Source: DATKMG01 sp035541995 (GTDB lineage: Bacteria; Acidobacteriota; Terriglobia; Versatilivoradales; Versatilivoraceae). Taken from it: a DNA stretch of 14,796 nt. The notes under the pieces were generated by a model that had not been told where the DNA came from, ran no database searches, and saw nothing but the letters and a program-made list of their open reading frames with translations. A program made the translations under genes and the position numbers. How positions within the stretch are numbered: the first letter of the stretch is position 1; the number at the start of each line of letters is the position of its first letter. The stretch is taken from NCBI GenBank assembly GCA_035541995.1, contig DATKMG010000404.1:1-14796 (forward strand), given 5' to 3'. This document shows, piece after piece, positions 6,821 through 14,631 of this stretch.

Positions 6821-9265
6821 CTATTCGAAATGAAGCGCCACAAGAGGGTCCAGCCGAGCGGCTTTACGGGCCGGCACATAACATGCCAACAGCGCGATGA
6901 CCAACATCAACAAGGACACAGCCACAAACGTCCAGGGGTCAGTCGGGGTCACTTCAAACAGTTGATTGGCCAAAACACGCGTCACTGCCAATGAGGCTGC
7001 GATTCCGATGCTCTCACCCAAGAGGACCAAGACCAAGCCATACTGGAGCACCAACCGCAGCACATCGCGAGGCCGGGCACCCATGGCCATGCGGATGCCT
7101 ATTTCCTGGGTGCGCTGTCCTACTATATGGGAGAGTACTCCGTAGATGCCCACCACTGCCAATATCAAGGCCAGAGCGGCAAAGCCTCCCATGAGGGACA
7201 TGAGCAGCCGGGATGATGCAGTGTCTTCTGCCAGCACCTTTTCCAGGGTGCGGACCCGAACGATGGGCTGATCCGGATTGACCCGCCGCACCTCGGTCTT
7301 GATGGCATTCACCAGGCTGAGCGGGTCGATGGCTGTACGCACAACCAGCTGGATATCACCTTGAAAGTACTGGAGGTAGGAAATGTACGCCTGAGGCTCA
7401 GGAGGTTTTGTCAGACTGTTTTGCCGGACGTCACCCACCACACCGACAATGGTATACCAGCCTGGCCCCATCCGAATGCGTTGCCCCACCGGGTCCTGGG
7501 TCCCCCAAAATCTGTGGACCATCGTTTCATTGATTACGACCACGGCAGGAGCACTGGCGGAATCGTGCTCCGCCAGAAAGCGGCCCCGCTTCAGCGGGAT
7601 GAAAAGAGCCGAGAAATATTGGGGGCTGACGAACTCCATCTGGGCATGCGGCATAGGTCCTTTTTCATAGTCTATTTCCGGATGCCCTTCTATTTGGAAA
7701 GCCCAATAATATCCGCCGCCAGAGACCGGAATATTGCTGGTCAAGGCAGCCGATTGGACGCCAGGCAGCGCCGTAATACGTTCCAGGACCTGGGGAAACA
7801 AATTCACCGGCTGGGATCCTGTATGACCAACATCCAGCGCCAAGATGTTTTCTACGCGGAAGCCCGGATCGGTCTGACGAAGCCGCCAGAACCCTTTCAA
7901 GAGTAAGCTGGCGCCTGTCAACAACGTCATGGCAAGGGTCACTTCCGAGATCACCAGCATGCGGCTAAGCCGGTGTTTGCCTGCTCCTAGAGAGGCACTA
8001 CGACCTCCTTCTTTCAGCTGTTCCTGCAAGTTGGATTGGGACAGGCGCAGGGCTGGCACAAATCCAAAGACGATTCCGGTGAACAAGGAGAGCAGAAAGG
8101 TGAATCCCAAAACAGATCCGTTGATTTGAACGGCCGGCCAGCCGAAACGGAAATCCTGGCAGAACACATTCACCAGGTGAACACCCCAGATAGCCATGAT
8201 TAGGCCTAGACACCCGCCCAGTGCGGAAAGTAACAGGTTCTCAGTCAGCAGTTGGCCCAGCAACCGGTTTCTTCCTGCACCCAGAGCAGAGCGAATGGCG
8301 ATCTCTCGTTCGCGTTTGATCGATCGGGCCAATAACAGGTTGGCAATGTTGACGCAGGCAATCGAAAGTAGCAAACCCGCCGACATCAATAAGATCATGA
8401 GAGAAAGACGATGTTCTCTTCGTTGTGACTTATCCAGGGAATCAACCGCAACGCCACAACCCTCTACGAATTCAGAACCCTTTTGCCTCAGCCGTTGGGA
8501 GATCATGGTCATATCGGACTGGGCGCGTTCCAGGGAAATGCCAGGTTTAAGGCGCGCGATTATGCTCAGTATGTGATTGTCCCTGTTTTTATTTTCAGCC
8601 GACATGTCCATGGGGGCCCATATCGCTGGCGAGATTGTCATGTTCTTAACATCGAGAAACTTAAGATCCAGGTTAAATCCCGGGGGCATGACGCCGACGA
8701 TGGTGTGGGGTCTGCCGTTCACCCCCAATGTCTGCCCGAGTACGTCCTGCCTTCCCCCAAAGTGAAGCTGCCAGAACCCGTAGCTCAAGACCAAGACCTG
8801 GTTTCTACCTAGTCGATGCTCTTCCGTTAGAAATGTGCGGCCCAAAACAGGTTCTACACCTAACATGGGGAAAAAATCCTCGGAAACCCTGCTGCCACTT
8901 ACTTGCACCGGCTCTTCGATACCGCTAATCACGCAGCAGTTGAGATCTTCCAAGGGCGCAAACGCAGCCATTTTCTCAAACACCCCGTTTTGGCGCTTCC
9001 ATTCAAGGAAAGCGGCCGGACAGGTTGGACCGCGATCTACCCCGATAACTTTCACGAGAGCAACCGGGGCCAGCGATTCCAAGGCAACTAATCGATTTGC
9101 ATCGTGATAAGGCAACGGGCGCAATAAGACAGTGTAAAACACACTGAAGATTGCGCTGTTAGCGCCGATCCCTAGCCCAAGCGTAGACACGGCAACGAGT
9201 GCAAAGCCGGGATTGCGATACAGTGAACGGAACCCGTATCGGATGTCTTGAAGAATTCTTCCCAT
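6821..9265 (-). CDS. ADOP-family duplicated MacB-like permease (full length)
   Basis: This is a complete 814-residue inner-membrane protein. It has the ADOP N-terminus (LQDIRYGFRSLYRNPGF), TM1 with STLGLGIGANSAIFSV (about 28-43), a first MacB_PCD periplasmic domain (about 45-270), and FtsX domain 1 (about 288-410; VNIANLLLARSIKREREIAI). A linker helix follows at about 433-458, then a second periplasmic domain (about 470-680), and FtsX domain 2 (about 685-814) with GQRTQEIGIRMAMGARP and YVPARKAARLDPLVALHFE. It is a paralogue of the truncated permease at 1-1608. AGAGG lies six bases upstream of the ATG. No ATPase or membrane-fusion partner is adjacent, which fits the orphan label. The role is inferred only as MacB-like transport or envelope mechanotransmission. 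Its 3' end faces the repeat-bearing interval; a weak stem (6787-6813) without a T tract lies just after the stop. Confidence 0.96.
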   Translation of the reverse strand: MGRILQDIRYGFRSLYRNPGFALVAVSTLGLGIGANSAIFSVFYTVLLRPLPYHDANRLVALESLAPVALVKVIGVDRGPTCPAAFLEWKRQNGVFEKMAAFAPLEDLNCCVISGIEEPVQVSGSRVSEDFFPMLGVEPVLGRTFLTEEHRLGRNQVLVLSYGFWQLHFGGRQDVLGQTLGVNGRPHTIVGVMPPGFNLDLKFLDVKNMTISPAIWAPMDMSAENKNRDNHILSIIARLKPGISLERAQSDMTMISQRLRQKGSEFVEGCGVAVDSLDKSQRREHRLSLMILLMSAGLLLSIACVNIANLLLARSIKREREIAIRSALGAGRNRLLGQLLTENLLLSALGGCLGLIMAIWGVHLVNVFCQDFRFGWPAVQINGSVLGFTFLLSLFTGIVFGFVPALRLSQSNLQEQLKEGGRSASLGAGKHRLSRMLVISEVTLAMTLLTGASLLLKGFWRLRQTDPGFRVENILALDVGHTGSQPVNLFPQVLERITALPGVQSAALTSNIPVSGGGYYWAFQIEGHPEIDYEKGPMPHAQMEFVSPQYFSALFIPLKRGRFLAEHDSASAPAVVVINETMVHRFWGTQDPVGQRIRMGPGWYTIVGVVGDVRQNSLTKPPEPQAYISYLQYFQGDIQLVVRTAIDPLSLVNAIKTEVRRVNPDQPIVRVRTLEKVLAEDTASSRLLMSLMGGFAALALILAVVGIYGVLSHIVGQRTQEIGIRMAMGARPRDVLRLVLQYGLVLVLLGESIGIAASLAVTRVLANQLFEVTPTDPWTFVAVSLLMLVIALLACYVPARKAARLDPLVALHFE

Positions 9266-9583
9266 GGGAAGCCTCTACCGAAATGAAGGTGGATCAAACG
9301 AGCCTAGCTCAGTTACTCGAATTTACATAGCCGGATACCTAAGTACCTCCGTCAAGAATGGAGAACCGTATGCCCAGGGAGGCAGACTTATTGATATCCG
9401 CAATTCATTTGCCAAGTCTTGCGATCGATCTAAGCCCCAGATTCTGTTATGACAAGAAGTCTTTGAAGGAAAGGCTCCAATGAGTTGAGGATGTGAGTAG
9501 TGTTCACAATCGGGATGACGTCGTCTCATTCTCGCACACCCTGAATTAGCAGGATGGAGGCTCCGATCACGCCAACTCACGAT
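9266..9583. other. Intergenic stretch upstream of the permease, no gene seen
   Basis: No frame here looks coding on either strand. On the minus strand TTGACG (9350-9355) could be a -35 element for the permease, but no good -10 sits at the right spacing, so I do not call a promoter. Confidence 0.5.
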
Positions 9584-9796
9584 TCAGCTACGGTACCTGC
9601 CTGGACAGGATGTGGATGCTGCATCCAGGTTTTGGTGAGCTAAGGGGATATCAGGGCAGCGCTTGTCGATTTTCTGACATGGGTAGTGTTTTTGATCCGT
9701 CCAATCTACGTACGCTGATTCTATATAACTGGTTGCAATACTGAAGACTACTACCAAAACGAAGGCTGCACCCATTCTAAGGTTGTTTAGTCTCAT
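9584..9796 (-). CDS. Possible small secreted or membrane-anchored protein
   Basis: From the ATG at 9796 this reads 70 residues, beginning MRLNNLRMGAAFVLVVVFSI: a basic N-terminus and a hydrophobic segment of about 14 residues, as in a signal peptide or membrane anchor. The rest is polar with three cysteines (YPCQK, KRCPD, TSCPG). A GGGGGTG tract lies three bases before the ATG, and an upstream GTG at 9802 is an alternative start. I do not recognise a family. It sits alone between the permease and the decayed DUF429 gene. The hydrophobic start and the upstream G-rich tract favour a real gene; the short length and lack of a family argue against it. Confidence 0.33.
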   Translation of the reverse strand: MRLNNLRMGAAFVLVVVFSIATSYIESAYVDWTDQKHYPCQKIDKRCPDIPLAHQNLDAASTSCPGRYRS

Positions 9797-9903
9797 ATTC
9801 ACCCCCGCAGAATTTACGACATGGTTTGATGATCTTTTCTTCGTTCTTGTTCATAACCAGTTAGTGTCAGTTTGCGCACAAAAGTTACAGCGTTTCAGAT
9901 CAT

Positions 9904-10393
9904 CTATGTTGCAGATGCAAACAGGAACTCGTGTGGCACCATGCGGTGTGGATGGAGTAGTTATCCAAATCCCTGATTGCCAATCGATTTCAGGGCTAGT
10001 AGGAGACGTTTGCGCTCGTCAATTTTCTCCTCTACCAGTTGCATTTTAGAGGGAGTGCCTGAGGTATTGATCTATTGGCGAATCAAGAACCTTCGAGGCA
10101 AAGGGACGACCAAGATTTGCTGCGTGGCATCCAGCATGGAAACGGCGAAAATCGCGGTTCAATTCCCGCTCGGCAGGACGGATGCTGCTGTGATTCCGGA
10201 TGATCAGGGGAGCATCCACTGCAACGACCGAGTCGCCACTGCCGGCTTGGGACTCAATCCAATGCAAGATTTCATTGGGAAGTTCCAGGCAGGTGATTCT
10301 GTGAAGGGACAATTTATTGTCAGTAAGGCCGATCGAGGCGAGACCGCCTGGCTTACCATACCAGCCCAGGTCCACACCTATGAAGGTACGCAT
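9904..10393 (-). pseudogene. DUF429 (predicted RNase H-like nuclease) gene, frameshifted and truncated
   Basis: The first 115 codons (10393 to the stop at 10046-10048) read like the N-terminal half of a DUF429 protein: FIGVDLGWYGKPGG (D8), VVAVDAPLII (D60), RPAEREL (E76) and FHAGCHAANLGRPFA. The frame then stops, while family members run to roughly 230-250 residues. The next frame, from about 10044, continues with LVEEKIDERKRLLLALKSIG to NQGFG, hits TAA at 9961-9963, and goes on in the same frame with LLHPHRMVPHEF. This resembles the family's LGF and YPHPAMV-type segments. The gene thus carries a frameshift between about 10074 and 10046 and a later in-frame stop, and fades out near 9904. It lies 9 bp after the MOSC gene, suggesting a former two-gene operon. 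The alternative is a functional short N-terminal protein, which I consider unlikely. Confidence 0.75.
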
Positions 10394-10402
10394 CGATATT
10401 GT

Positions 10403-11047
10403 TTATCTCGACCGAACAAACTCTACAGAGTCACCAACTCTGATGTGACCGGGAGCCAAGACATAACAGTTCAGCCCGAGCCGGCCAGCAAACTCCTTTT
10501 GCACACGTCGAAGAACCTCCAGGTCCTGTACCTGTGTATCGGGATCGTAGGTAGTCATAATGCAGCGAGTACGAAGCTCTTCGACACCGATTACTGCAGC
10601 GCCAATGAGCAGCGTCCCTCCCTCCCATTCGCGCTCGGAGAGACCGGCAACACCGCCAATAACAAGGTTGGGACGAAAGCGCCGACGGTCATATCCGACA
10701 GCTGCAAGCATACCGTCTGTAACCATCAACAACGGGAGAACGTCGAACCGATCCTCGGACTCGCTCCGCGCCAGGCGTGTGCCCTTTCCGGCCGCCACTT
10801 CGACCTCGCGGGCAACCTCGGCACTGCTCCAGACTCTCCCGTCCACTTTCGGTTCGCCATCGGGGCCTAACGTGGCACGATGACCCAACAGCGCCGGCCT
10901 GGTTCGTGCCGTCACGATTCGTCCTGCGGAATTCCACACTTGTAGGATTCGGTCTCCCGTGATGCCTTGTTCTGTGAGATCGGCACTGCCAAGAGATTCA
11001 CCCGCCATAGACTTTACGGGATAACGCCAGATCTCCTGCACCCACAT
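10403..11047 (-). CDS. MOSC domain-containing protein
   Basis: This 214-residue cytoplasmic protein opens with the MOSC N-terminal beta-barrel signature (EIWRYPVKSMAGE, residues 5-17; GITGDRILQV, 28-37). The MOSC domain proper follows, with RFRPNLVI (123-130) and RCIMTTYDPDTQVQD (161-175). Cys162 sits where MOSC proteins such as YcbX and mARC have the conserved cysteine that binds molybdenum or sulfur. Known relatives handle molybdenum-cofactor sulfur chemistry or reduce N-hydroxylated compounds; the substrate here cannot be told. The length fits a stand-alone MOSC protein without a ferredoxin domain. AGAGGA lies seven bases before the ATG. The DUF429 remnant begins 9 bp after its stop. No molybdoenzyme or cofactor gene is nearby. 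The gene appears intact although both neighbours on its strand are broken. Confidence 0.92.
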   Translation of the reverse strand: MWVQEIWRYPVKSMAGESLGSADLTEQGITGDRILQVWNSAGRIVTARTRPALLGHRATLGPDGEPKVDGRVWSSAEVAREVEVAAGKGTRLARSESEDRFDVLPLLMVTDGMLAAVGYDRRRFRPNLVIGGVAGLSEREWEGGTLLIGAAVIGVEELRTRCIMTTYDPDTQVQDLEVLRRVQKEFAGRLGLNCYVLAPGHIRVGDSVEFVRSR

Positions 11048-11216
11048 GGTTTCTTCCTCTCTTCTTGCCTATTATCTCATGAAGGTGCGACTCCGCAGAA
11101 TCGTCCATAAGACTCAACTCTGCAGGCGGTACCCAAAAGTTAGCCAAGCGGCTTTCGTTCCGGGCACCTTCTTTTCAGAGAAGTGCCCCATGACTTTTTC
11201 GAGTTCGCCACCGCAG
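11048..11216. other. Non-coding flank of repeat copy 3, upstream of MOSC
   Basis: The minus strand carries a frame (stop at 11114-11116) that is only read-through from the broken hydrolase and repeat. Its block 11208-11224 equals 6528-6544 inverted, and similarity appears to continue for another 20-30 bases, so the repeat unit may be larger than the palindrome itself. The MOSC promoter should lie here, but no clear boxes were found. Confidence 0.5.
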
Positions 11217-11331
11217 ATGAAAATGACGGTCTTGGGGGGAGCGTGGGAGCCGATCTCCGAGCGGCGACCAGTTTGACCTGGGCTACCGCCGCGCGGGAGC
11301 GCGACGGCCACCTTGAAGCCTGCATATTCAT
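11217..11331. repeat. Palindromic repeat element, copy 3, at the 3' end of a broken hydrolase gene
   Basis: The left end ATGAAAATGACGGTCTTGG (from 11217) is near-identical to copy 1, with one inserted A. The right end, read on the minus strand from 11331, is ATGAATATGCAGGCTTCAAGG minus its last base, an imperfect inverse of the left end. The 17-nt block 11239-11255 is an exact inverted match to 6679-6695 in copy 2. The interior is GC-rich with further partial palindromes. The element overlaps the point where the alpha/beta hydrolase reading frame loses family resemblance (near 11325-11335). Confidence 0.7.
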
Positions 11332-11580
11332 AAAAGGAGCTGATGAACTCGGCAATCTCGTCGCAGTGATCTTTGAGTGCGAAATGGCCGGTGTCAAGCA
11401 TGTGCAGTTCCGCATCGTTAAGATCGCGCAGGAAAGCCCGCCCGCTTGCGTGAAGATGGGGTCATTTGCCCCCCAAACCAATAGCGTTGGGGGTTGATTC
11501 TTGCGTAGGTATTCGTGCAGATAGACCAACTGCGGCAACAATTGGAATTGGAACGGGACTACCTGCGCGGAGAAGTTGTC
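11325..11580 (-). pseudogene. 3' remnant of an alpha/beta hydrolase, frameshifted and lacking its N-terminal half
   Basis: Read on the minus strand, one frame gives LHEYLRKNQPPTLLVWGAND followed by PIFTQAG (Asp codon 11461-11463). The next frame, from 11440, gives RAFLRDLNDAELHMLDTGHF and ALKDHCDEIAEFISSF (His codon 11384-11386). Joined, this is the C-terminal third of an epoxide hydrolase or haloalkane dehalogenase-like alpha/beta hydrolase, with the acid Asp (WGxxD) and catalytic His (DTGHF) in place. A single missing base in GCGGGCGGG (11437-11445) explains the shift. The nucleophile elbow and oxyanion region are absent: upstream sequence loses resemblance near 11580 and becomes the divergent S41 gene. 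The C-terminus runs straight into repeat copy 3. The gene is a remnant; the frameshift alone could be a sequencing error, but the missing 5' half could not. Confidence 0.8.
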
Positions 11581-11707
11581 GAAGGAACTTTCCAGCCCTT
11601 CAAAATTGCGGCTCGACCTGCTGGACGTCGCGTAGCGTGGTTGATAAGATTTGTTGATGCTGCTGCGTCCTGTGCCGCTTGGTGTAACCTTACCGAATTC
11701 GGGGCAA

Positions 11708-13084
11708 ATGATTCGACTCTTGATGCTCTTGGTGGGATCCTTCGTTTCGGTTGCCGTCAGTTCGGCCCAGTCATTGGACGGCGTCTGGCGGAGTCGAGGG
11801 TACGGTGACGTGTTCCGGATACAGGGGCGGGATTTGCGCGAGTTCCAAGTGACCTCGAAAACTTGCGTCGCCGGTTTTATTGCCAGGCGGTTGGCTACTC
11901 CCGATCGGGAGGCAGCCTTTAAAATTGCGGAAGGAGGAGTACTTTTAATCAAATCAGGGCACAACGATGATCACAAGCTTCTGCATTTTGATTTTTCTGA
12001 TTGCGATATCCGAATCGATCGGCTGCCTCAGATGCCCACGCTCTGCGATCCGCCGACCGCTGACACACCACGCGACAACTACGAAGTGTTCACCCGGACT
12101 TTTGCCGAAAATTACATCTCGTTTGATCTAAAACAAACAAATTGGGACAAGGTCGTGGCCGACAATCGGGCGAGGGTCACTTCCACGACGACCCCAGCCC
12201 AACTGTTCGACATCCTCGAAGCGATGATAAAGCCCTTTGGGGATATCCATACCGGCATCGACGCGCCTCAGCTGAAACGGCAGTTCGAGGGGATTCGGCC
12301 GGGCACGGATCGAATTCTAAACGGCCAAACCGAGGAAGAATTTCGGAAGAGCGACATGCGCAAATTGCTGGCGGCGATCGACCGCGCTTGGCTGAAAGAC
12401 CCTGTTCGTAATTTCTGCAACGACCAGATCCAATACGGTCACATCGACAACGTCACCGGATATCTCAGGATCGTGTCGTTCAGCAGCTACTCCAGACACG
12501 GCGGCATTGCGCAGGGTCTGATGGCATTGGAGTCGGCACTTGACGCGATTTTCTCCGATCCCGCACTCAGGGCACTCGTGATAGACGTACGTATCAACTT
12601 CGGGGGAAGCGATCAGTATGGATTAGCCGTCGCCTCGCGCCTGGCAACCAGCGAGTACCTGGCCTTTTCGATACAGGCGCGCGCGGACCCTGTTGATCGG
12701 AATAAATGGACGGAAGGTTATCCAGTAATGGTCCGGCCCAGCCCTCGGCCGGGCTTCAAGGGACCCGTTGTGGAGCTAATCGGACCCTACACGCTTAGCG
12801 CAGGAGAGACTTTCACTCAGGCGCTGATGGGCCGCACTCCGCAAATCACGCGGATCGGTGAAAATACGCAGGGAGTATTTTCCGATGTTTTGGAGCGACG
12901 GCTTCCGAACAGGTGGAGCTTCGGCCTGCCGAATGAGGTGTATCGAACATCAGAAGGCGCTGCGTTCGACGGGCTTGGTATTCCCCCCGACATCGCGGTG
13001 CCGGTATTCGCCGACGATGATGTTGCCGGCGGAAGAGACCCGGCGATAGGGAAGGCGCTCGAACTACTGAAGGACGGGAAATAG
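11708..13084 (+). CDS. Secreted S41 family peptidase (tricorn/tail-specific protease-like)
   Basis: The protein is 458 residues from the ATG at 11708, chosen over an upstream in-frame TTG at 11651 because it places a signal peptide (MIRLLMLLVGSFVSVAVSSA) at the N-terminus; the ribosome site (GGGG at 11701-11704) is weak. Residues about 23-115 form a beta-rich N-terminal region, followed by a helical segment (about 122-175) with FGDIHTG, whose His181 matches the tricorn-type catalytic histidine position. The S41 core (about 245-435) contains LVIDVRINFGG, GPYTLSAGETF (nucleophile Ser364) and GENTQGVFSD (E385), ending at GLGIPPDIAVP. No PDZ domain is obvious. It probably cleaves peptides in the periplasm or outside the cell. 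It is monocistronic and converges with the M56 gene, leaving 47 bp between stops. Confidence 0.9.
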   Translation: MIRLLMLLVGSFVSVAVSSAQSLDGVWRSRGYGDVFRIQGRDLREFQVTSKTCVAGFIARRLATPDREAAFKIAEGGVLLIKSGHNDDHKLLHFDFSDCDIRIDRLPQMPTLCDPPTADTPRDNYEVFTRTFAENYISFDLKQTNWDKVVADNRARVTSTTTPAQLFDILEAMIKPFGDIHTGIDAPQLKRQFEGIRPGTDRILNGQTEEEFRKSDMRKLLAAIDRAWLKDPVRNFCNDQIQYGHIDNVTGYLRIVSFSSYSRHGGIAQGLMALESALDAIFSDPALRALVIDVRINFGGSDQYGLAVASRLATSEYLAFSIQARADPVDRNKWTEGYPVMVRPSPRPGFKGPVVELIGPYTLSAGETFTQALMGRTPQITRIGENTQGVFSDVLERRLPNRWSFGLPNEVYRTSEGAAFDGLGIPPDIAVPVFADDDVAGGRDPAIGKALELLKDGK

Positions 13085-13131
13085 ATCACCAGACTGGAGA
13101 ATGGTCCCACAAGATTATCTTGAGCACTACT

Positions 13132-14631
13132 TCATCGGGGGTTGCCGGATCGTGGGTTGCCGGGCGCAACATGATAATCCCCGGTCCGCATCCGGTCTAT
13201 GAACGAGATGTACAAGTCATCGCCAATACCCTCAATATGGTTGTACTGCCAGACCTCAAAAGGTGGGGTGTTGGTACCTCCCGAAGGATGAGATTCGATC
13301 CGGTCCGGCGGACCATAGACTATGTACATGTGTCCCCGATCGGTCTGCCAGCCCGGCTTGCCAGACCCCGTCAGAAAACGCTCGTTGGCGTAAGCGATCC
13401 GGCGGTAATGTTCGTCACGAAACTCATTCTCGATCGTATCCGGGGATGGATCCCTTCTGGACCAGAATTGCTCGATAAAGCGATACCGCTCCTCGTTTGT
13501 CGTCAACCGTTTAAATGCCGCTTCCTCTTCGTCTGTGATTATATAGACGACATCTTCATCGAGCCATTTCTTAAGGTACTGGTCAGAGGTCTTGGCCTGG
13601 CCCGTCTGCGCTCGCGCACTTGAAGAACTTGACTGAGGTAGCTCAGAAGGCCAGGCGGCCCAAGCCACCGTGGCAGTCAGCGAGAGGATGAAGACAGCAA
13701 ACAATGAGGTCCAAGCGCTGCTGGGTCCCTGTGGGTAGAGTAGACGACGGATGCGTTTCATAAGACTCCCTCCTGTGGCAGCTACGGCCGGTTGGCCGGG
13801 CCAACGGTTCTGTTCCAGTGCAACTAGCGCAACGGCATATTCGTGCACATTACCGCTCATTGCGACAACCACATCATCACAGCAATTTTCGCGCTCGGCG
13901 CGGATCACTCTCGATATCCACCAGACCGCCGGGTGGTAGAAAAACAGTCCCTCCACCAATCGCTGTACTGCATTCACCAGATAATCGCAGCGGCGGATAT
14001 GAGCCAGTTCATGTAACAGAATGGCTTCGATCTGTCCTGCTGGCAAACCTGCCAGCAATCCTACCGGCATCAGAATCAATGGACGTAGATGGCCAATGAC
14101 CAGGGGCGCATCGGCAAGGCAAGACTCAAGCAGGAGAATCGGTCGCGACAGACGCAATTGGGCACTCAAGCGCACAAGCTCCTTTTGCCAGTGCTTTGGC
14201 GCGCAACAGGCGCCTCGTCGGCGCATCCTACATACCGATATCCAGGCAGCCAAATGTTTTAGGGAGAAAATCCAGAAACCTGCAAGCCAGAAAGGGGACA
14301 GCCAGGGTACAACGGCAGCAAGACTCGGATTCGAAGAGTTCTGGTCATCATTGCTGCTTCGATCCTTCCACTCAGGGAACGCTGACCTTCTTAGGGTCTG
14401 CATCCCGTGAATCCGTTCCGGCATCACCTGAACCAAGGTAAAGCCAGACCCACCCAGCATCATGAGTAGAGCCATGCAGGCCGCGGCATAGCGGGCGCGT
14501 GACGACCTCATTCCTACCAACACTGCCCCGAGCACAGCCGATATGATGGCTCCCTCCCACAGGGAATGAAGCAGTGTCCATCCAACCGCCTCGGCCAACG
14601 GAGTTTCCACCCAAGCTTCAAAAAAACTCAT
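13132..14631 (-). CDS. BlaR1-like M56 membrane metallopeptidase fused to a GWxTD domain
   Basis: The 499-residue protein has N-terminal helices at about 12-40, 48-70 and 104-133, then the M56 peptidase region. HELAH (H207, E208, H211) is the zinc site, and AERENCCDDVVV (245-256) supplies the third-ligand region. A fourth membrane helix lies at about 307-327. The C-terminal part (about 350-485) is not a penicillin-binding sensor but a GWxTD domain: YLKKWLDEDVVYIITDEEE, FIEQFWSRRDPSPDTIENEF and the name-giving GWQTD (427-431), then YIVYGPPDRIES. M56 proteins of the BlaR1/MecR1 type cleave the cognate BlaI/MecI repressor on signal. The overlapping upstream gene is such a repressor, so this is probably its anti-repressor. 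What the GWxTD part senses or binds outside the membrane is unknown. The tail has a 15-bp tandem duplication (GGGTTGCCGG at 13139 and 13154), giving GNPRSGNPR. Confidence 0.93.
   Translation of the reverse strand: MSFFEAWVETPLAEAVGWTLLHSLWEGAIISAVLGAVLVGMRSSRARYAAACMALLMMLGGSGFTLVQVMPERIHGMQTLRRSAFPEWKDRSSNDDQNSSNPSLAAVVPWLSPFWLAGFWIFSLKHLAAWISVCRMRRRGACCAPKHWQKELVRLSAQLRLSRPILLLESCLADAPLVIGHLRPLILMPVGLLAGLPAGQIEAILLHELAHIRRCDYLVNAVQRLVEGLFFYHPAVWWISRVIRAERENCCDDVVVAMSGNVHEYAVALVALEQNRWPGQPAVAATGGSLMKRIRRLLYPQGPSSAWTSLFAVFILSLTATVAWAAWPSELPQSSSSSARAQTGQAKTSDQYLKKWLDEDVVYIITDEEEAAFKRLTTNEERYRFIEQFWSRRDPSPDTIENEFRDEHYRRIAYANERFLTGSGKPGWQTDRGHMYIVYGPPDRIESHPSGGTNTPPFEVWQYNHIEGIGDDLYISFIDRMRTGDYHVAPGNPRSGNPR

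Noticed and set aside
6541..6900. 119-residue plus-strand open frame
   Set aside because: It runs through repeat copy 2 and then the antisense of the permease 3' end; no start signal or coding character.
9350..9355. TTGACG as a -35 box for the minus-strand permease
   Set aside because: No acceptable -10 hexamer is found 16-19 bases downstream.
9977..10870. 297-residue plus-strand open frame across the DUF429 and MOSC region
   Set aside because: It is antisense to clearly recognisable MOSC and DUF429 sequences and shows no family features of its own.
11114..11401. 95-residue minus-strand frame as a stand-alone protein
   Set aside because: It begins inside the alpha/beta hydrolase C-terminus (MLDTGHF) and then reads through repeat copy 3, so it is a pseudogene tail rather than a gene.
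11140..11964. 274-residue minus-strand open frame as a single intact gene
   Set aside because: Its N-terminal half is antisense to the S41 gene, the middle carries the first frame of the hydrolase remnant, and its end is the wrong frame after the shift near 11440.
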